Shown piece after piece: positions 52,561 through 60,380 of a DNA stretch of 64,000 nt. Numbering within the stretch: position 1 is the first letter of the stretch; the number at the start of each line of letters is the position of its first letter. The stretch spans positions 12,750 to 76,749 of the forward strand of contig NZ_JBHSXH010000005.1 of NCBI RefSeq assembly GCF_042662625.1. The letters are read 5' to 3'. The position numbers and the translations under genes were made by a program. The notes beneath the pieces were generated by a model that saw only the letters and a list, made by a program, of their open reading frames with translations, had not been told where the DNA came from and did no database searches. The stretch comes from Halopelagius fulvigenes. GTDB taxonomy: Archaea > Halobacteriota > Halobacteria > Halobacteriales > Haloferacaceae.

Positions 52561-53442
52561 ATGGCGTGCGGTCTACATTCAAATGTAGAAATGGAAACCG
52601 TCAGGCTAAATAACGACGTGGAAATGCCGATCCTCGGATTCGGTACGTATCAGATCGATGATCTCGAAGTATGTGAACGAAGTGTCTCCGAAGCGCTCCG
52701 TACCGGGTATCGTCTCATCGATACTGCGGCCGGGTATGAGAACGAAGAGGCTGTCGGCAGAGCGATCGAGACGAGCGATGTGGCGAGAGAGGACGTGTTC
52801 GTCACCACGAAGCTCTGGATACAGGATGCTGGCTACGAAAGCACGAAGCGGGCGTTTGAACGGTCACTCGATCGACTGGGACTGGACTATCTGGATCTGT
52901 ATCTGATCCATCAGCCCTTCGGTGATGTTCATGGATCATGGCAGGCAATGGAGGACCTTTACCACGAAGATAAGATTCGAGCTATCGGAGTTAGCAACTT
53001 CCACCCGGATCGCTTGATCGACCTGATCGTCCACAATGAGGTCGTCCCCGCAGTCAATCAGATCGAGACACACCCCTTCTACCAGCGGACAGAAGACACT
53101 GAGTTCCTGAGCAGCCATGAGATCCAGCACGAGTCCTGGGGGCCGTTCGCTGAAGGACGGAACAACCTCTTCGAGAACGACGTGCTGGCTTCGATCGGCG
53201 AGCAGTATAGCAAATCGACTGCACAGGTCGTTCTTCGATGGCTGATACAACGAGGAATTGTTGCAATCCCCAAGTCAGTCCATGAGGAGCGGATCATCGA
53301 GAACTTCGATATCTTCGATTTCGAACTGAGTAATGAAGATATGAACACGATCTCGGAGCTAAATGAGTCTGAATCGCTGTTCCCTGACCACCGGGACCCA
53401 GAATTCGTCAAACAACTGAGTGAAGTGGAGGCCGATACCTGA
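52561..53442 (+). CDS. Aldo/keto reductase
   Basis: 293 aa from ATG 52561; ATG 52591 (METVRLNNDVEMPILGFGT) fits the family start better. Catalytic tetrad residues are visible: D and Y in LIDTAAGYENEEAVG, K in VTTKLW and H in LYLIHQPFGD. VSNFHPDRL, PAVNQIETHPF and IPKSVHEERIIEN are the NADP-binding landmarks. It should reduce aldehydes or ketones with NADPH. A cupin and a ferredoxin follow, suggesting a detoxification or redox locus. Confidence 0.9.
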   Translation: MACGLHSNVEMETVRLNNDVEMPILGFGTYQIDDLEVCERSVSEALRTGYRLIDTAAGYENEEAVGRAIETSDVAREDVFVTTKLWIQDAGYESTKRAFERSLDRLGLDYLDLYLIHQPFGDVHGSWQAMEDLYHEDKIRAIGVSNFHPDRLIDLIVHNEVVPAVNQIETHPFYQRTEDTEFLSSHEIQHESWGPFAEGRNNLFENDVLASIGEQYSKSTAQVVLRWLIQRGIVAIPKSVHEERIIENFDIFDFELSNEDMNTISELNESESLFPDHRDPEFVKQLSEVEADT

Positions 53443-53544
53443 GCGCTCACGAGCGCCAACTCCCCTTCAGTTCCACCCAGTCCTCGGCCGCTTTCCGATC
53501 GGATCGACACTGATGCAGTGGCTGAATCGGATGCTGACAGTACA

Positions 53545-53862
53545 ATGGTGACGATTGAATCGATAGATCAACTCGAAGGTGCACCGCACGCTAACATCTT
53601 TCCGACCGACGAACCGAAAACCGTACGACTGACCCTCTCCGAGGGAGAACAGGTTGAGCCACACAGTCATCCCGACCGGGAGATCATTCTCTATCTCATC
53701 TCGGGTGAACTTGAGTTACGCCTTGACGGGGAATCACACCGAATACAGGCGGGAGATATCGTTCACTTCGACGGGTCGCACGATATTTCGCCGTCCGCGA
53801 ACGTGGATAGCGTCGCGCTATTCGTTCTCGCTCGCAAGAGAGAGCGACCGAACGCCGTTTGA
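53545..53862 (+). CDS. Cupin-domain protein
   Basis: 105 aa from ATG 53545 (GTG 53518 is also open). VRLTLSEGEQVEPHSHPDRE carries the HxHx4E metal motif, and GELELRLDGESHRIQAGDIV with HFDGSHDISPSANVD forms the second cupin motif, where H is also present. It is a complete single-domain cupin. Function is unknown; it may be an isomerase, dioxygenase or sensor. It lies about 100 nt after the aldo/keto reductase on the same strand, possibly in one operon. Confidence 0.8.
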   Translation: MVTIESIDQLEGAPHANIFPTDEPKTVRLTLSEGEQVEPHSHPDREIILYLISGELELRLDGESHRIQAGDIVHFDGSHDISPSANVDSVALFVLARKRERPNAV

Positions 53863-53889
53863 TAGCCGTCTCTCCGACGTGCTGTCACC

Positions 53890-54135
53890 TCACGGAACTA
53901 TTTGTTCACCCTCATCGTCATAGATTGTAATCGCATCTACGGGACAGACTCGTGCGGCCATCTCTGCCTCGAACTCCTCGTCCTCGGGAATCTCTCGAGC
54001 GTACAAGTCTGAGCTAACCTCCTTGCTACCTACGAGTGACGCCTTTCCCGCATCGCGGTCTTCGACGAACTGTTCCCACTCGTGGACGCAGTTGAAGATC
54101 CCTGTACAGGTACTTCGATCGAATTCAACTTTCAT
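53890..54135 (-). CDS. Ferredoxin (single-cluster type)
   Basis: 81 aa. VEFDRSTCTGIFNCVHEWEQ provides the first cysteines and AARVCPVDAITIYDDEG the last CP motif, as in P450-associated single-cluster ferredoxins. The normal second cysteine of a full CxxCxxC triad is replaced (CTGIFNC), so a [3Fe-4S] or incomplete site is likely. It is convergent with the cupin gene. It could transfer electrons to the P450 at 47602. Confidence 0.8.
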   Translation of the reverse strand: MKVEFDRSTCTGIFNCVHEWEQFVEDRDAGKASLVGSKEVSSDLYAREIPEDEEFEAEMAARVCPVDAITIYDDEGEQIVP

Positions 54136-54369
54136 TGGGGAGGCCTCATAGACATCAATAGACCGGTCTCTTCATTAGGTATTCTGCTCGGCATTTTTTG
54201 TAGAGTAGATCGTCTCAATATGATGATCAGATAAGTATTCATGACCGAGATTCATCGTCCTACGCAAGACAGTCGATAGCGGATGGTGTTTGCTCGGAAT
54301 GGCTCCTGGAATAACGGTCAATGTTGCAACCGCCGATAGCGGCAGTAGTTCTCCCACTTAATTGAGTCT

Positions 54370-54711
54370 GTGACCACGTCTCTCCGCCTCGTCGATAGAG
54401 GTGCCTGGTTGAGCGTCAACGGAACGCGGAAACTCGGAGTCAGCAACCTATGGCGAGTGACCGAAACCGAGTTCTGCAGTTGCGACGTGACCGATTTCCT
54501 CGCAGAGGGATTCACCGAAATCGGCGTCGACGCCGCTTCTGTCCAAGCGCGGCTTTCCGGTCGATGCATTCAGTGCGGAACTGAGGGGACGACCGAGTGG
54601 ATGACGCTCGGCCGTATCGTCGAGAGGGACGAGCGAGCGTTTCTTCCGGTCGATAACGATGCCGTCCAAGCCCTCTCACAGAGATCCTCGAACGACGAAC
54701 CGGACGATTAA
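54370..54711 (+). CDS. Haloarchaeal protein of unknown function with CxxC
   Basis: 113 aa from GTG 54370. SLRLVDRGAWLSVNGTRKLG, WRVTETEFCSCDVTDFLAEG and a CxxC in SGRCIQCGTEGTTEWMTLGR suggest a small beta-rich zinc-binding fold. No named family is certain. It is complete and has haloarchaeal composition. The relic of a PLP enzyme lies just downstream on the other strand. Confidence 0.5.
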   Translation: MTTSLRLVDRGAWLSVNGTRKLGVSNLWRVTETEFCSCDVTDFLAEGFTEIGVDAASVQARLSGRCIQCGTEGTTEWMTLGRIVERDERAFLPVDNDAVQALSQRSSNDEPDD

Positions 54712-54771
54712 CCGGGGTTCCTGCACTCCGGCCACTGTGACCGTCCACGACTCGCTCATCTCCGTGGCCGT

Positions 54772-54905
54772 TCAGAGATTTCCGAGAGCAGACGATAAGT
54801 CACCGATCAAATCAGCTGGGTCTTCGATTCCGATCGGCGCGCGAACTAAGGATTCAGAGATACCCGCCCGTTCGCGTTCGTCGGCGCTCAGATTACTCGC
54901 CGTCG
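54772..54905 (-). pseudogene. Cys/Met-metabolism PLP enzyme, C-terminal fragment
   Basis: The minus strand reads NLSADERERAGISESLVRAP, then IGIEDPADLIGDLSSAL and a stop at 54772. This is the C-terminal signature (ERxxAGIxxSLVRxSVGIEDPxDLIxDL) of cystathionine gamma-synthase/O-acetylhomoserine sulfhydrylase enzymes. All else is missing and the sequence joins element DNA at about 54905. Confidence 0.65.
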
Positions 54906-55036
54906 TCGCGGACGGAACCGAACCGTGGGAATGCGGGCTGAATGAGCGTCTGACTCTCGGCACGCTCCAGGACGCTATCTCCTCGGACAGTTACGTGCTG
55001 GCACGCCGTGACGCCGTGGGTGGTGACGATGACTAA
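54906..55036 (+). pseudogene. Unidentified ORF end in the TnpB-like element
   Basis: ADGTEPWECGLNERLTLGTL and QDAISSDSYVLARRD end at TAA 55034-55036, overlapping the start of the 49-residue ORF. No start is visible because the sequence is joined to a PLP-enzyme fragment. The overlap suggests it is the last part of the gene upstream in the element operon. Confidence 0.35.
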
Positions 55037-55178
55037 CCCCACCGACGCCCTCGACGACGACACGCTGGCCGCTCTCGAAGCCGAGTTTGGCGACGTAGAG
55101 GCCGGAGTCGCGGCGTGCGTGCAGCTATGGTTCGGGCTAGAGAACCCCGAGGAAATGCTAGAGGCGATGACCGAATAA
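55029..55178 (+). CDS. 49-residue acidic protein of the TnpB-like element
   Basis: ATG 55029 to TAA 55176-55178: MTNPTDALDDDTLAALEAEF, then GDVEAGVAACVQLWFGLENP and EEMLEAMTE. It is strongly acidic and helical. It overlaps the preceding ORF end and precedes the RuvC protein by 29 nt. It may be a partner or regulator of that nuclease, but no family is known to me. Confidence 0.5.
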   Translation: MTNPTDALDDDTLAALEAEFGDVEAGVAACVQLWFGLENPEEMLEAMTE

Positions 55179-55207
55179 GTAGCGACCCCCGTCGAGAGGC
55201 CGCTGGC

Positions 55208-55819
55208 GTGGCCGTCACGCCGTCGCTTCCTGCGGCGCCCATCGGGGTTGACGTCGGGGAGAAAACGCTTATCGCGGCCACCACGCCCGACGCGGATCCC
55301 GCGGGGGCTTTCGTCGTTGAAGGCCATGACCCCCGGAAGGTGTTTGACTACCTCTCGACGGCGGTCAACACACTCCGGGCCGCGGGCTTCGAGACGACCG
55401 TCGGAGAAGCGCAACTCACGGCGGCGTTCTACTATCGACTCCGCGCGCAGGTCCTCGACGCGGCCGCACAGACTGTCGAGTGGGCGCGGACGCACCCGAA
55501 CCCGGTCCTCGTCCTTGAGGACTTGTCATACTCCCCACGCCCGCTATGGGAGGTCCGTGCCTCGACGAATCACGTCGGGGAATGGCTCCTCCCCGACCTC
55601 CAGAACGCGCTCACTGTCTGCGCCAAAGAGGCCGGTATCCCGGTAAGGTACGTCGCCCCCGACGGCACCTCCCGGGAGTGCCACCGGTGCGGCGAACGTG
55701 GGAAGCGCAAAGAACAGCGGTTCCGGTGTACGAACCCCGAGTGTCACGTCGGCAGCGTTGACGCCGACCGGTCGGCGGCTATCACAATCGCCTCACGCGG
55801 CGAGGAGCGCGTGCCATGA
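55208..55819 (+). CDS. RuvC-only TnpB-like nuclease
   Basis: 203 aa from GTG 55208. All three RuvC acids are present: D15 (IGVDVGEKTLIAAT), E104 (PVLVLEDLSYS) and D187 (VDADRSAAITIA). A CxxC..Cx4C zinc finger (C158, C161, C174, C179) splits the RuvC lobe as in TnpB, with the APDGTSRECHRCG lead-in. Full TnpB proteins are about 350-450 aa; the N-terminal RNA/TAM-recognition half is absent, and the ORFs just upstream are unrelated small proteins. It could be a distinct short RuvC nuclease family or a TnpB that lost its front. It overlaps a zinc-ribbon ORF by ATGA. Confidence 0.7.
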   Translation: MAVTPSLPAAPIGVDVGEKTLIAATTPDADPAGAFVVEGHDPRKVFDYLSTAVNTLRAAGFETTVGEAQLTAAFYYRLRAQVLDAAAQTVEWARTHPNPVLVLEDLSYSPRPLWEVRASTNHVGEWLLPDLQNALTVCAKEAGIPVRYVAPDGTSRECHRCGERGKRKEQRFRCTNPECHVGSVDADRSAAITIASRGEERVP

Positions 55820-55935
55820 CCGAACTAAGTCGCGAACGGTGTAACACCCGGTTCGACGTGGCGTGCGACAGTGCGATCGGCGGGAGCGACACCACCCAGC
55901 GTGCGGGGAGAAACACGACGTTCCGGTTCTGTTGA
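55816..55935 (+). pseudogene. Small zinc-ribbon protein relic after RuvC gene
   Basis: ATG 55816 overlaps the RuvC stop. The 39-codon frame (MTELSRERCNTRFDVACDSA) lacks the second CxxC because of deletions, when compared with the copy at 6500-6646, which still shows CPACGEKYG in another frame. The intact gene probably made a two-knuckle zinc peptide of about 50 aa. Confidence 0.5.
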
Positions 55936-56045
55936 AACCCTCAATCGGTGATAGTTTGACGAGGGTGTGCTGAATACAGAGCGCGTATCGGTCACTGGGT
56001 CGACACTCGATACGAGCCTCTCAAGTCGGTAAGTACAGAGCGTGT
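55924..56045 (+). repeat. Right-flank repeat of TnpB-like element, copy 2
   Basis: GTGATAGTTTGACGAGGGTG and TGCTGAATACAGAGCGCG repeat the sequence at 6615-6745 at the same position relative to the element genes. Confidence 0.6.
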
Positions 56046-56113
56046 ATTTATCGGCGAGTCACGGCGCTTTGTCGGAACAACTTTGTTCGCTTGTCGCCCG
56101 CTCTACTTGCGCG

Positions 56114-57067
56114 ATGACCGATTTGTACCCCCAAACTGACCCCTACGAGACTGGGATGCTTGATGTCGGAGAAGGGAACCTCATCTACTGGGAAGCCTGT
56201 GGCACCCCGGATGGAAAGCCTGCCCTCGTCGTCCACGGTGGGCCGGGGTTTGGGTTCACACCCGAACACCGCCAGTACTTCGACCCCGAGCGATACCAAG
56301 TCATTCTGTTCGACCAGCGCGGCTGTGGCCGAAGCAAGCCTCCCGCCAGCGACCCCGAGACGGATATGCGACAAAATACCACTGACCACCTTCTCGCCGA
56401 TATGGAACAGCTTCGTGAACATCTCGGAATTGATCGCTGGTTGCTGTTCGGCGGCTCGTGGGGAGCCACGTTGAGTCTGGCCTACGCAGAGGGGCACCCA
56501 CAGCGGGTTTCTGAAATCGTCCTTTCGGGGGTCACGACCACTCGACCGACTGAAATCGAGTGGCTCTATCATGGATTGGCGCGATTCTTCCCAGAGGCTT
56601 GGGAACGGTTCCGTGAAGGTGTAGACGCCGAAGACAACGAACTCATCGCCACATACGCTCGACGAATGGCGGACCCGGACCCCGAGGTTCGGAGGCGAAC
56701 AGCGGATGCGTGGTGCGCGTGGGAGGATACGGTCATCTCCGAGGAACTCGATGGAACAGCGGACGTCTTCGGTGGACTGCCGAGAGACAAGAAACACTCG
56801 TTCGTCCGCATCGCCGCACACTACTTCGCTCACAGGGCGTGGTTGGATGACGGGGTGCTGTTGCAGAACGCTGACCGATTAGCTGGCATTCCCGGCGTGT
56901 TGATTCACGGCCGTTTCGATTTGGCCGCACCACTTGGTACGGCGTGGGAGTTGAATCGCCAGTGGTCCGATTCGGAGTTAACCGTGGTTGAGGATTCGGG
57001 ACATACCGGTAGCGACACCATGACCAAACTGAAGCGTGACGCTCTCGACTCATTCGCAGGGAAGTAG
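56114..57067 (+). CDS. pip: Proline iminopeptidase (alpha/beta hydrolase)
   Basis: 317 aa from ATG 56114; the frame is open to 56042. ALVVHGGPGFGFTPEHRQYF with VILFDQRGCGRSKPP and the nucleophile elbow FGGSWGATLSLAYAE are the S33 peptidase hallmarks. The catalytic Asp and His lie in HGRFDLAAPLG and EDSGHTGSD. An all-helical cap (about 140-235) is present. It releases N-terminal proline from peptides in the cytoplasm. It is intact and located between the two flanking repeats of the element, perhaps carried as cargo. Confidence 0.9.
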   Translation: MTDLYPQTDPYETGMLDVGEGNLIYWEACGTPDGKPALVVHGGPGFGFTPEHRQYFDPERYQVILFDQRGCGRSKPPASDPETDMRQNTTDHLLADMEQLREHLGIDRWLLFGGSWGATLSLAYAEGHPQRVSEIVLSGVTTTRPTEIEWLYHGLARFFPEAWERFREGVDAEDNELIATYARRMADPDPEVRRRTADAWCAWEDTVISEELDGTADVFGGLPRDKKHSFVRIAAHYFAHRAWLDDGVLLQNADRLAGIPGVLIHGRFDLAAPLGTAWELNRQWSDSELTVVEDSGHTGSDTMTKLKRDALDSFAGK

Positions 57068-57125
57068 TCCCTGTCGGTAGACGATGAACTGGTGGGCCTC
57101 ACAGCGATACACTTGCAAACTCACT

Positions 57126-57195
57126 TAGCGGTTAGTTCAGTACCAAAGAAACGAAATAAACGAGGCCTCCGTGAGAGATACACCCTCTCTATTCT
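57126..57195 (+). repeat. Dispersed repeat R3, copy 2
   Basis: TAGCGGTTAGTTCAG and GAAATAAACGAGGCCTCCGT match 7421-7490. The copy follows the proline iminopeptidase gene. Confidence 0.5.
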
Positions 57196-57224
57196 GCACG
57201 ATATTCCTGTCATCATCAGATGGT

Positions 57225-57347
57225 TTCAACAGAGCTGACGTTCCCATTACCGACGGCAGGAGTGGTCCCAATCAGCCCTCGGCAACCGTTGAGGCGGACG
57301 GAACGGCGGTAGAAATACACATCCACAGTCACAAACACGCCGAGTAG
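57225..57347 (+). pseudogene. C-terminal relic of a His-rich small protein, copy 2
   Basis: In frame: ADVPITDGRSGPNQPSATVE, then ADGTAVEIHIHSHKHAE and TAG 57345-57347. It parallels 25030-25152. The N-terminal part cannot be traced. Confidence 0.4.
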
Positions 57348-57447
57348 TCCGCTCACCCCGGCCGCACACCGTTTCCGTCGTAACCGCGGGCGTATCTATA
57401 CCTATACCCCTAAAAAGGTGCTTTGAGTGTCGGTCTCTAGGGATAGT

Positions 57448-57594
57448 ATGTCCGCCACCGGTTCATTTCGGACTGTTCTTGAAGAACACGGCGTCCCCCT
57501 ACAGCGCGTCAAGGTCGAAGAGTTTCCTGCGGTCATGAGAGGAGAGAGAGGAGGAACGCGGTGGCCGGACGTCCGGTCGGGAGAGTGTCGCTAG
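57448..57594 (+). CDS. Short ORF cut at the provirus border
   Basis: ATG 57448 to TAG 57592-57594, 48 aa: MSATGSFRTVLEEHGVPLQR, VKVEEFPAVMR and then a Gly/Arg-rich tail. The first 30 residues look like the start of a longer chromosomal protein, and the composition changes near 57540. I infer that the gene was truncated by integration of the provirus that begins at about 57600. The family is not certain. Confidence 0.35.
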   Translation: MSATGSFRTVLEEHGVPLQRVKVEEFPAVMRGERGGTRWPDVRSGECR

Positions 57595-57616
57595 TAAGAG
57601 AGACAGCGCGGGAGCG

Positions 57617-59347
57617 TTAGATCGAGACGGCTGATTTGTAAATTTCCCGCGTGCTCCCCTGATGGATAGCACGCCGGCCACCATTGTCGATAATCTCGAC
57701 CCCTTGACCGTGGATAGTCCCCGCTAACTCGGTATCCCTCATGTTGCCGACGCCCTTCTCTGCGCCCGGGTCCACTCCGTTTGCGGAGGTCATCGAACAC
57801 CCCGAGACAGCCGTGAATTTGGTCCCTGGGCCGCCAGAGAGGGGGTGTGACCCCGACCGAGCGACAACACTCCCCCCGGCGATACCGATGTTCGCCATAT
57901 CGGTCACGTTGATAGCCGTCCCGACGTTCCCCTCGCCGATGACACTCCCTTTGACCTTTATTACCCCCTTCTTCGTCCCGAGACAGATGCCCGAGGTACC
58001 GTACGTCCCTTTCTGGTAGACGGTGGAGTCCATGAGCGTCACGAACCCGTTCAGTTGCACGCTGGCGTTGAATTGAATTCCATTCACGAGACTGTCGCCC
58101 TTCCCATAAGCCGCCCAATTGAGGCCGTTCTCCATGACGACTTGGGAGGGGTCGGCGGGGTTTCCGAGAAACTCCACGTCCGCAGTCGTCGTCGTCCCCG
58201 CCATAATCGGCGGCCGGTACGTGTTCAGCCCGTTATTGTAGACCGCCGGCAGCGCCCTGTTCGCGTTCGGCACCGTGTAGAGGTCAATCGTGACGGGGGC
58301 AGAGTAGAAGTGCGGGAGTGACTCAACCACGCCTTGGAGGGTCATGGGATCGGCTTGCGTCCCCGCACCGTCCGCCGTCCCGTTCGGCGAACAGTAGATG
58401 GTGCGGGCCTCACCGTCCCACATCAGGGGTCGGGTCACCGCGGCGTTCGGCACGTCCTCGGTGATGAACGTGACCGGTGTCTCACTCTCAAATCCTGCAT
58501 CCGTGAGCACGCGCTGGCCCGCGTCGTAGAGTCGTTTTGCACGGATAACGCCCGTCTCGTGGACCGCGTCCGGGGGGTTGTTCTCCGTGTTATACACGAC
58601 GGTGCCGAGTACGTCCGACGCAGTGAGTTCCATTTGGAAGTCGTACGACCCGAATTTCGCCCCGTTCCGGGTCTCAAGCCTCGCGTCACAGTACGAGGGG
58701 GCCTTCATGTAGAGGTAGAAGTGGTTATTCGCGTCCTTGGTCACGACGGCGTGGACTCGCTGTTGCCCCTCGCCGAACGCTCTCCATCGGGGGTCTGTCG
58801 TGTCGGTTCTCTCGACAGATGCCGATAAGATGAACTCCCTCGTTTTGAGCGAGTTGTTCGGGGTAGCAGTAGTGACGTGCGCCCAAATCTTCCCATCTTG
58901 GAAGTTCCCGTCTTCGGTTATTTTACATATCTTAAACCATTCCTCCGTTCCGTTGCTTTCGATATGGAACGTCCGCGTATTGTACGCGAAGTCCTGACGG
59001 TGCAGGCCGTCTACGGTATCAGCGTCCCCGTCGAACGACACCGTGAGCGCATCGTTCGCATCGTCGTGCATGACGGTTATCTGGTTTCCGCCAGAGAGTG
59101 CGGCAGCAAGCGCGTCGCGGGCCTGTTCGTCGGTGTAGGACCCACCGCTGCCACTCCCGAGGGGACCGACCCACGTTCCGTCATGCACGTAGAGGCCGGA
59201 CGTATCCCCGTCGGCCCCCGTAATGTAGACGAGACTCCCATCATTGGCAGGCGCGTTCGTGAGGAGGTCGTATTTTGGGGCGCGGAGTTCCACCGCGCTA
59301 ATCAGTTCTTCAACGTCGACTGTGTCGAGGTGTTTATTCGGTGGCAT
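57617..59347 (-). CDS. Proviral tail-fibre or baseplate-like protein
   Basis: 576 aa. The N-terminal 60 residues (LDTVDVEELISAVELRAPKY) and a Gly/Ser-rich linker lead to GDADTVDGLHRQDFAYNT, a motif like those in virus tail proteins. A central domain follows, then a C-terminal right-handed beta-helix suggested by repeats such as SPNGTADGAGTQADPMTLQG, then VIGEGNVGTAINVTDMANI and GGSVVARSGSHPLSG. It is the last gene of a minus-strand proviral operon. It may bind host cells. The first residues overlap the previous ORF. Confidence 0.65.
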   Translation of the reverse strand: MPPNKHLDTVDVEELISAVELRAPKYDLLTNAPANDGSLVYITGADGDTSGLYVHDGTWVGPLGSGSGGSYTDEQARDALAAALSGGNQITVMHDDANDALTVSFDGDADTVDGLHRQDFAYNTRTFHIESNGTEEWFKICKITEDGNFQDGKIWAHVTTATPNNSLKTREFILSASVERTDTTDPRWRAFGEGQQRVHAVVTKDANNHFYLYMKAPSYCDARLETRNGAKFGSYDFQMELTASDVLGTVVYNTENNPPDAVHETGVIRAKRLYDAGQRVLTDAGFESETPVTFITEDVPNAAVTRPLMWDGEARTIYCSPNGTADGAGTQADPMTLQGVVESLPHFYSAPVTIDLYTVPNANRALPAVYNNGLNTYRPPIMAGTTTTADVEFLGNPADPSQVVMENGLNWAAYGKGDSLVNGIQFNASVQLNGFVTLMDSTVYQKGTYGTSGICLGTKKGVIKVKGSVIGEGNVGTAINVTDMANIGIAGGSVVARSGSHPLSGGPGTKFTAVSGCSMTSANGVDPGAEKGVGNMRDTELAGTIHGQGVEIIDNGGRRAIHQGSTREIYKSAVSI

Positions 59348-59373
59348 AGAATGTAGAGAGATCCGTCACGGCG

Positions 59374-59741
59374 TCAGACACCGCGGTCGTCGTCCTGGTC
59401 GTTCCGAAGCTTCTCCGCGAAGGCGTCGGGGGGTCTCGCATCAAGAGCTCGAGGACCACCTCAGTCACCTCTTCGGGCATATAACTGAGCGAAAACGCCT
59501 CTGCCGGGGAGACGTGCGCGAGGGAGGGGAACTGGTCGGTGATAGTGTCGTGGATTTCCCGTATCTCTGGTGTCCACTCCTGAACCAGGTCGAAGAACTC
59601 CGCCGGCCGGCGTCGGTCCCCTCTTCGTCGAGGGCGCGAACCCACCGATAAATGTCTCGTCCCCCCGAGTTTGTCGGGGGTGTCGGCTTCGAGGTCCTCG
59701 ACGGCCTTCTCAAGCGATCGGCGTGAGCGTCGTCGGGTCAT
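59374..59741 (-). pseudogene. Proviral small protein with shared basic N-terminal helix, frameshifted
   Basis: Begins MTRRRSRRSLEKAVEDLEAD, the shared tag of this cluster. The frame then changes to GRDIYRWVRALDEEGTDAGR, returns to EFFDLVQEWTPEIREIHDTI and SPAEAFSLSYMPEEVTEVVL, and shifts again to ARPPDAFAEKLRNDQDDD before TGA 59374. The pieces make one sensible protein of about 120 aa, so three small indels are probable. Its ATG overlaps the previous stop (59738-59741). Confidence 0.5.
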
Positions 59742-59932
59742 GTCTCGTCCACCTCGTCCTCAGCGTCTTCAGTGTCCTCCCCGTCCTCAGCGTCCTCAGC
59801 ACGCTCTGCCTGTTCCTCCGCGTAGACGTTCTGGATAGCCTTCACGAGTGAGACGTTCTCCTCGTCCGCCCCTACTTCGTCCCCAAGGTCTGCTATTTCG
59901 TTTTCAAGCGACCGACGCAAGCGCCGGGTCAC
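59738..59932 (-). CDS. Proviral small acidic protein with shared N-terminal helix
   Basis: 64 aa: MTRRLRRSLENEIADLGDEV, then a helix VSLVKAIQNVYAEEQAERAE and an extremely acidic tail. The N-terminal tag is the same as in the neighbouring ORFs. Start and stop overlap its neighbours by ATGA. No function is known. Confidence 0.6.
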   Translation of the reverse strand: MTRRLRRSLENEIADLGDEVGADEENVSLVKAIQNVYAEEQAERAEDAEDGEDTEDAEDEVDET

Positions 59933-60171
59933 AGCTCACCCTCCAGGCGATCGTTCGGCAGGTCGAAGGTGTCACGTTCCGACGACTGGGTACCGTCGGG
60001 GTACTGTGTCACCCGTAGTTCGCTCACCTGGCCGACACACTCACCGTCAGCGTCAACCTGGACGCTCCGAATCGTTATCTCTCGAGGCGCGCCCGTGTCG
60101 TCGGTAGCGTCGTCGGGTTCTAAGGCGGCAAGCCGCCGTTCAATCTCTTGGCGGGTCCGGCGGCGGGTCAT
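59929..60171 (-). CDS. Proviral small protein with shared N-terminal helix
   Basis: 80 aa from ATG 60171: MTRRRTRQEIERRLAALEPD, followed by a beta-rich part EITIRSVQVDADGECVGQVS and LRVTQYPDGTQ. The C-terminal domain differs from those of the neighbours, while the basic tag is shared. ATGA overlaps on both sides show co-translation. Confidence 0.6.
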   Translation of the reverse strand: MTRRRTRQEIERRLAALEPDDATDDTGAPREITIRSVQVDADGECVGQVSELRVTQYPDGTQSSERDTFDLPNDRLEGEL

Positions 60172-60380
60172 TCGCCACCCCCCTCGGTTACCGGCGTCAG
60201 GCCGTATGTGCCCGTCAGCCACTCACCGACACCGTCCAGGGCGTCCTTCGCTGGGTCGAAAGCGGCGTCGAGGGCGTCCTTTTCGGCTTTCGAGAGTGCG
60301 GGCGTCGCAACGACGTCGCCGCCGTCTGCCGTCTCCTCAAGGGCGTCAATTCGTCGTTCTAAGCTTCGTTTGGTAGTCAT
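60168..60380 (-). CDS. Proviral small protein with shared N-terminal helix
   Basis: 70 aa: MTTKRSLERRIDALEETADG, then VVATPALSKAEKDALDAAFD and GEWLTGTYGLTPV. The tag is slightly shorter than in the others. Its ATG overlaps the stop of the terminase-like HTH gene upstream. Confidence 0.6.
   Translation of the reverse strand: MTTKRSLERRIDALEETADGGDVVATPALSKAEKDALDAAFDPAKDALDGVGEWLTGTYGLTPVTEGGGE

Noticed and set aside
57741..58828. Plus-strand ORFs opposite the tail-fibre-like gene
   Set aside because: Antisense shadows with no motif; the minus-strand frame is a single open 576-codon gene.
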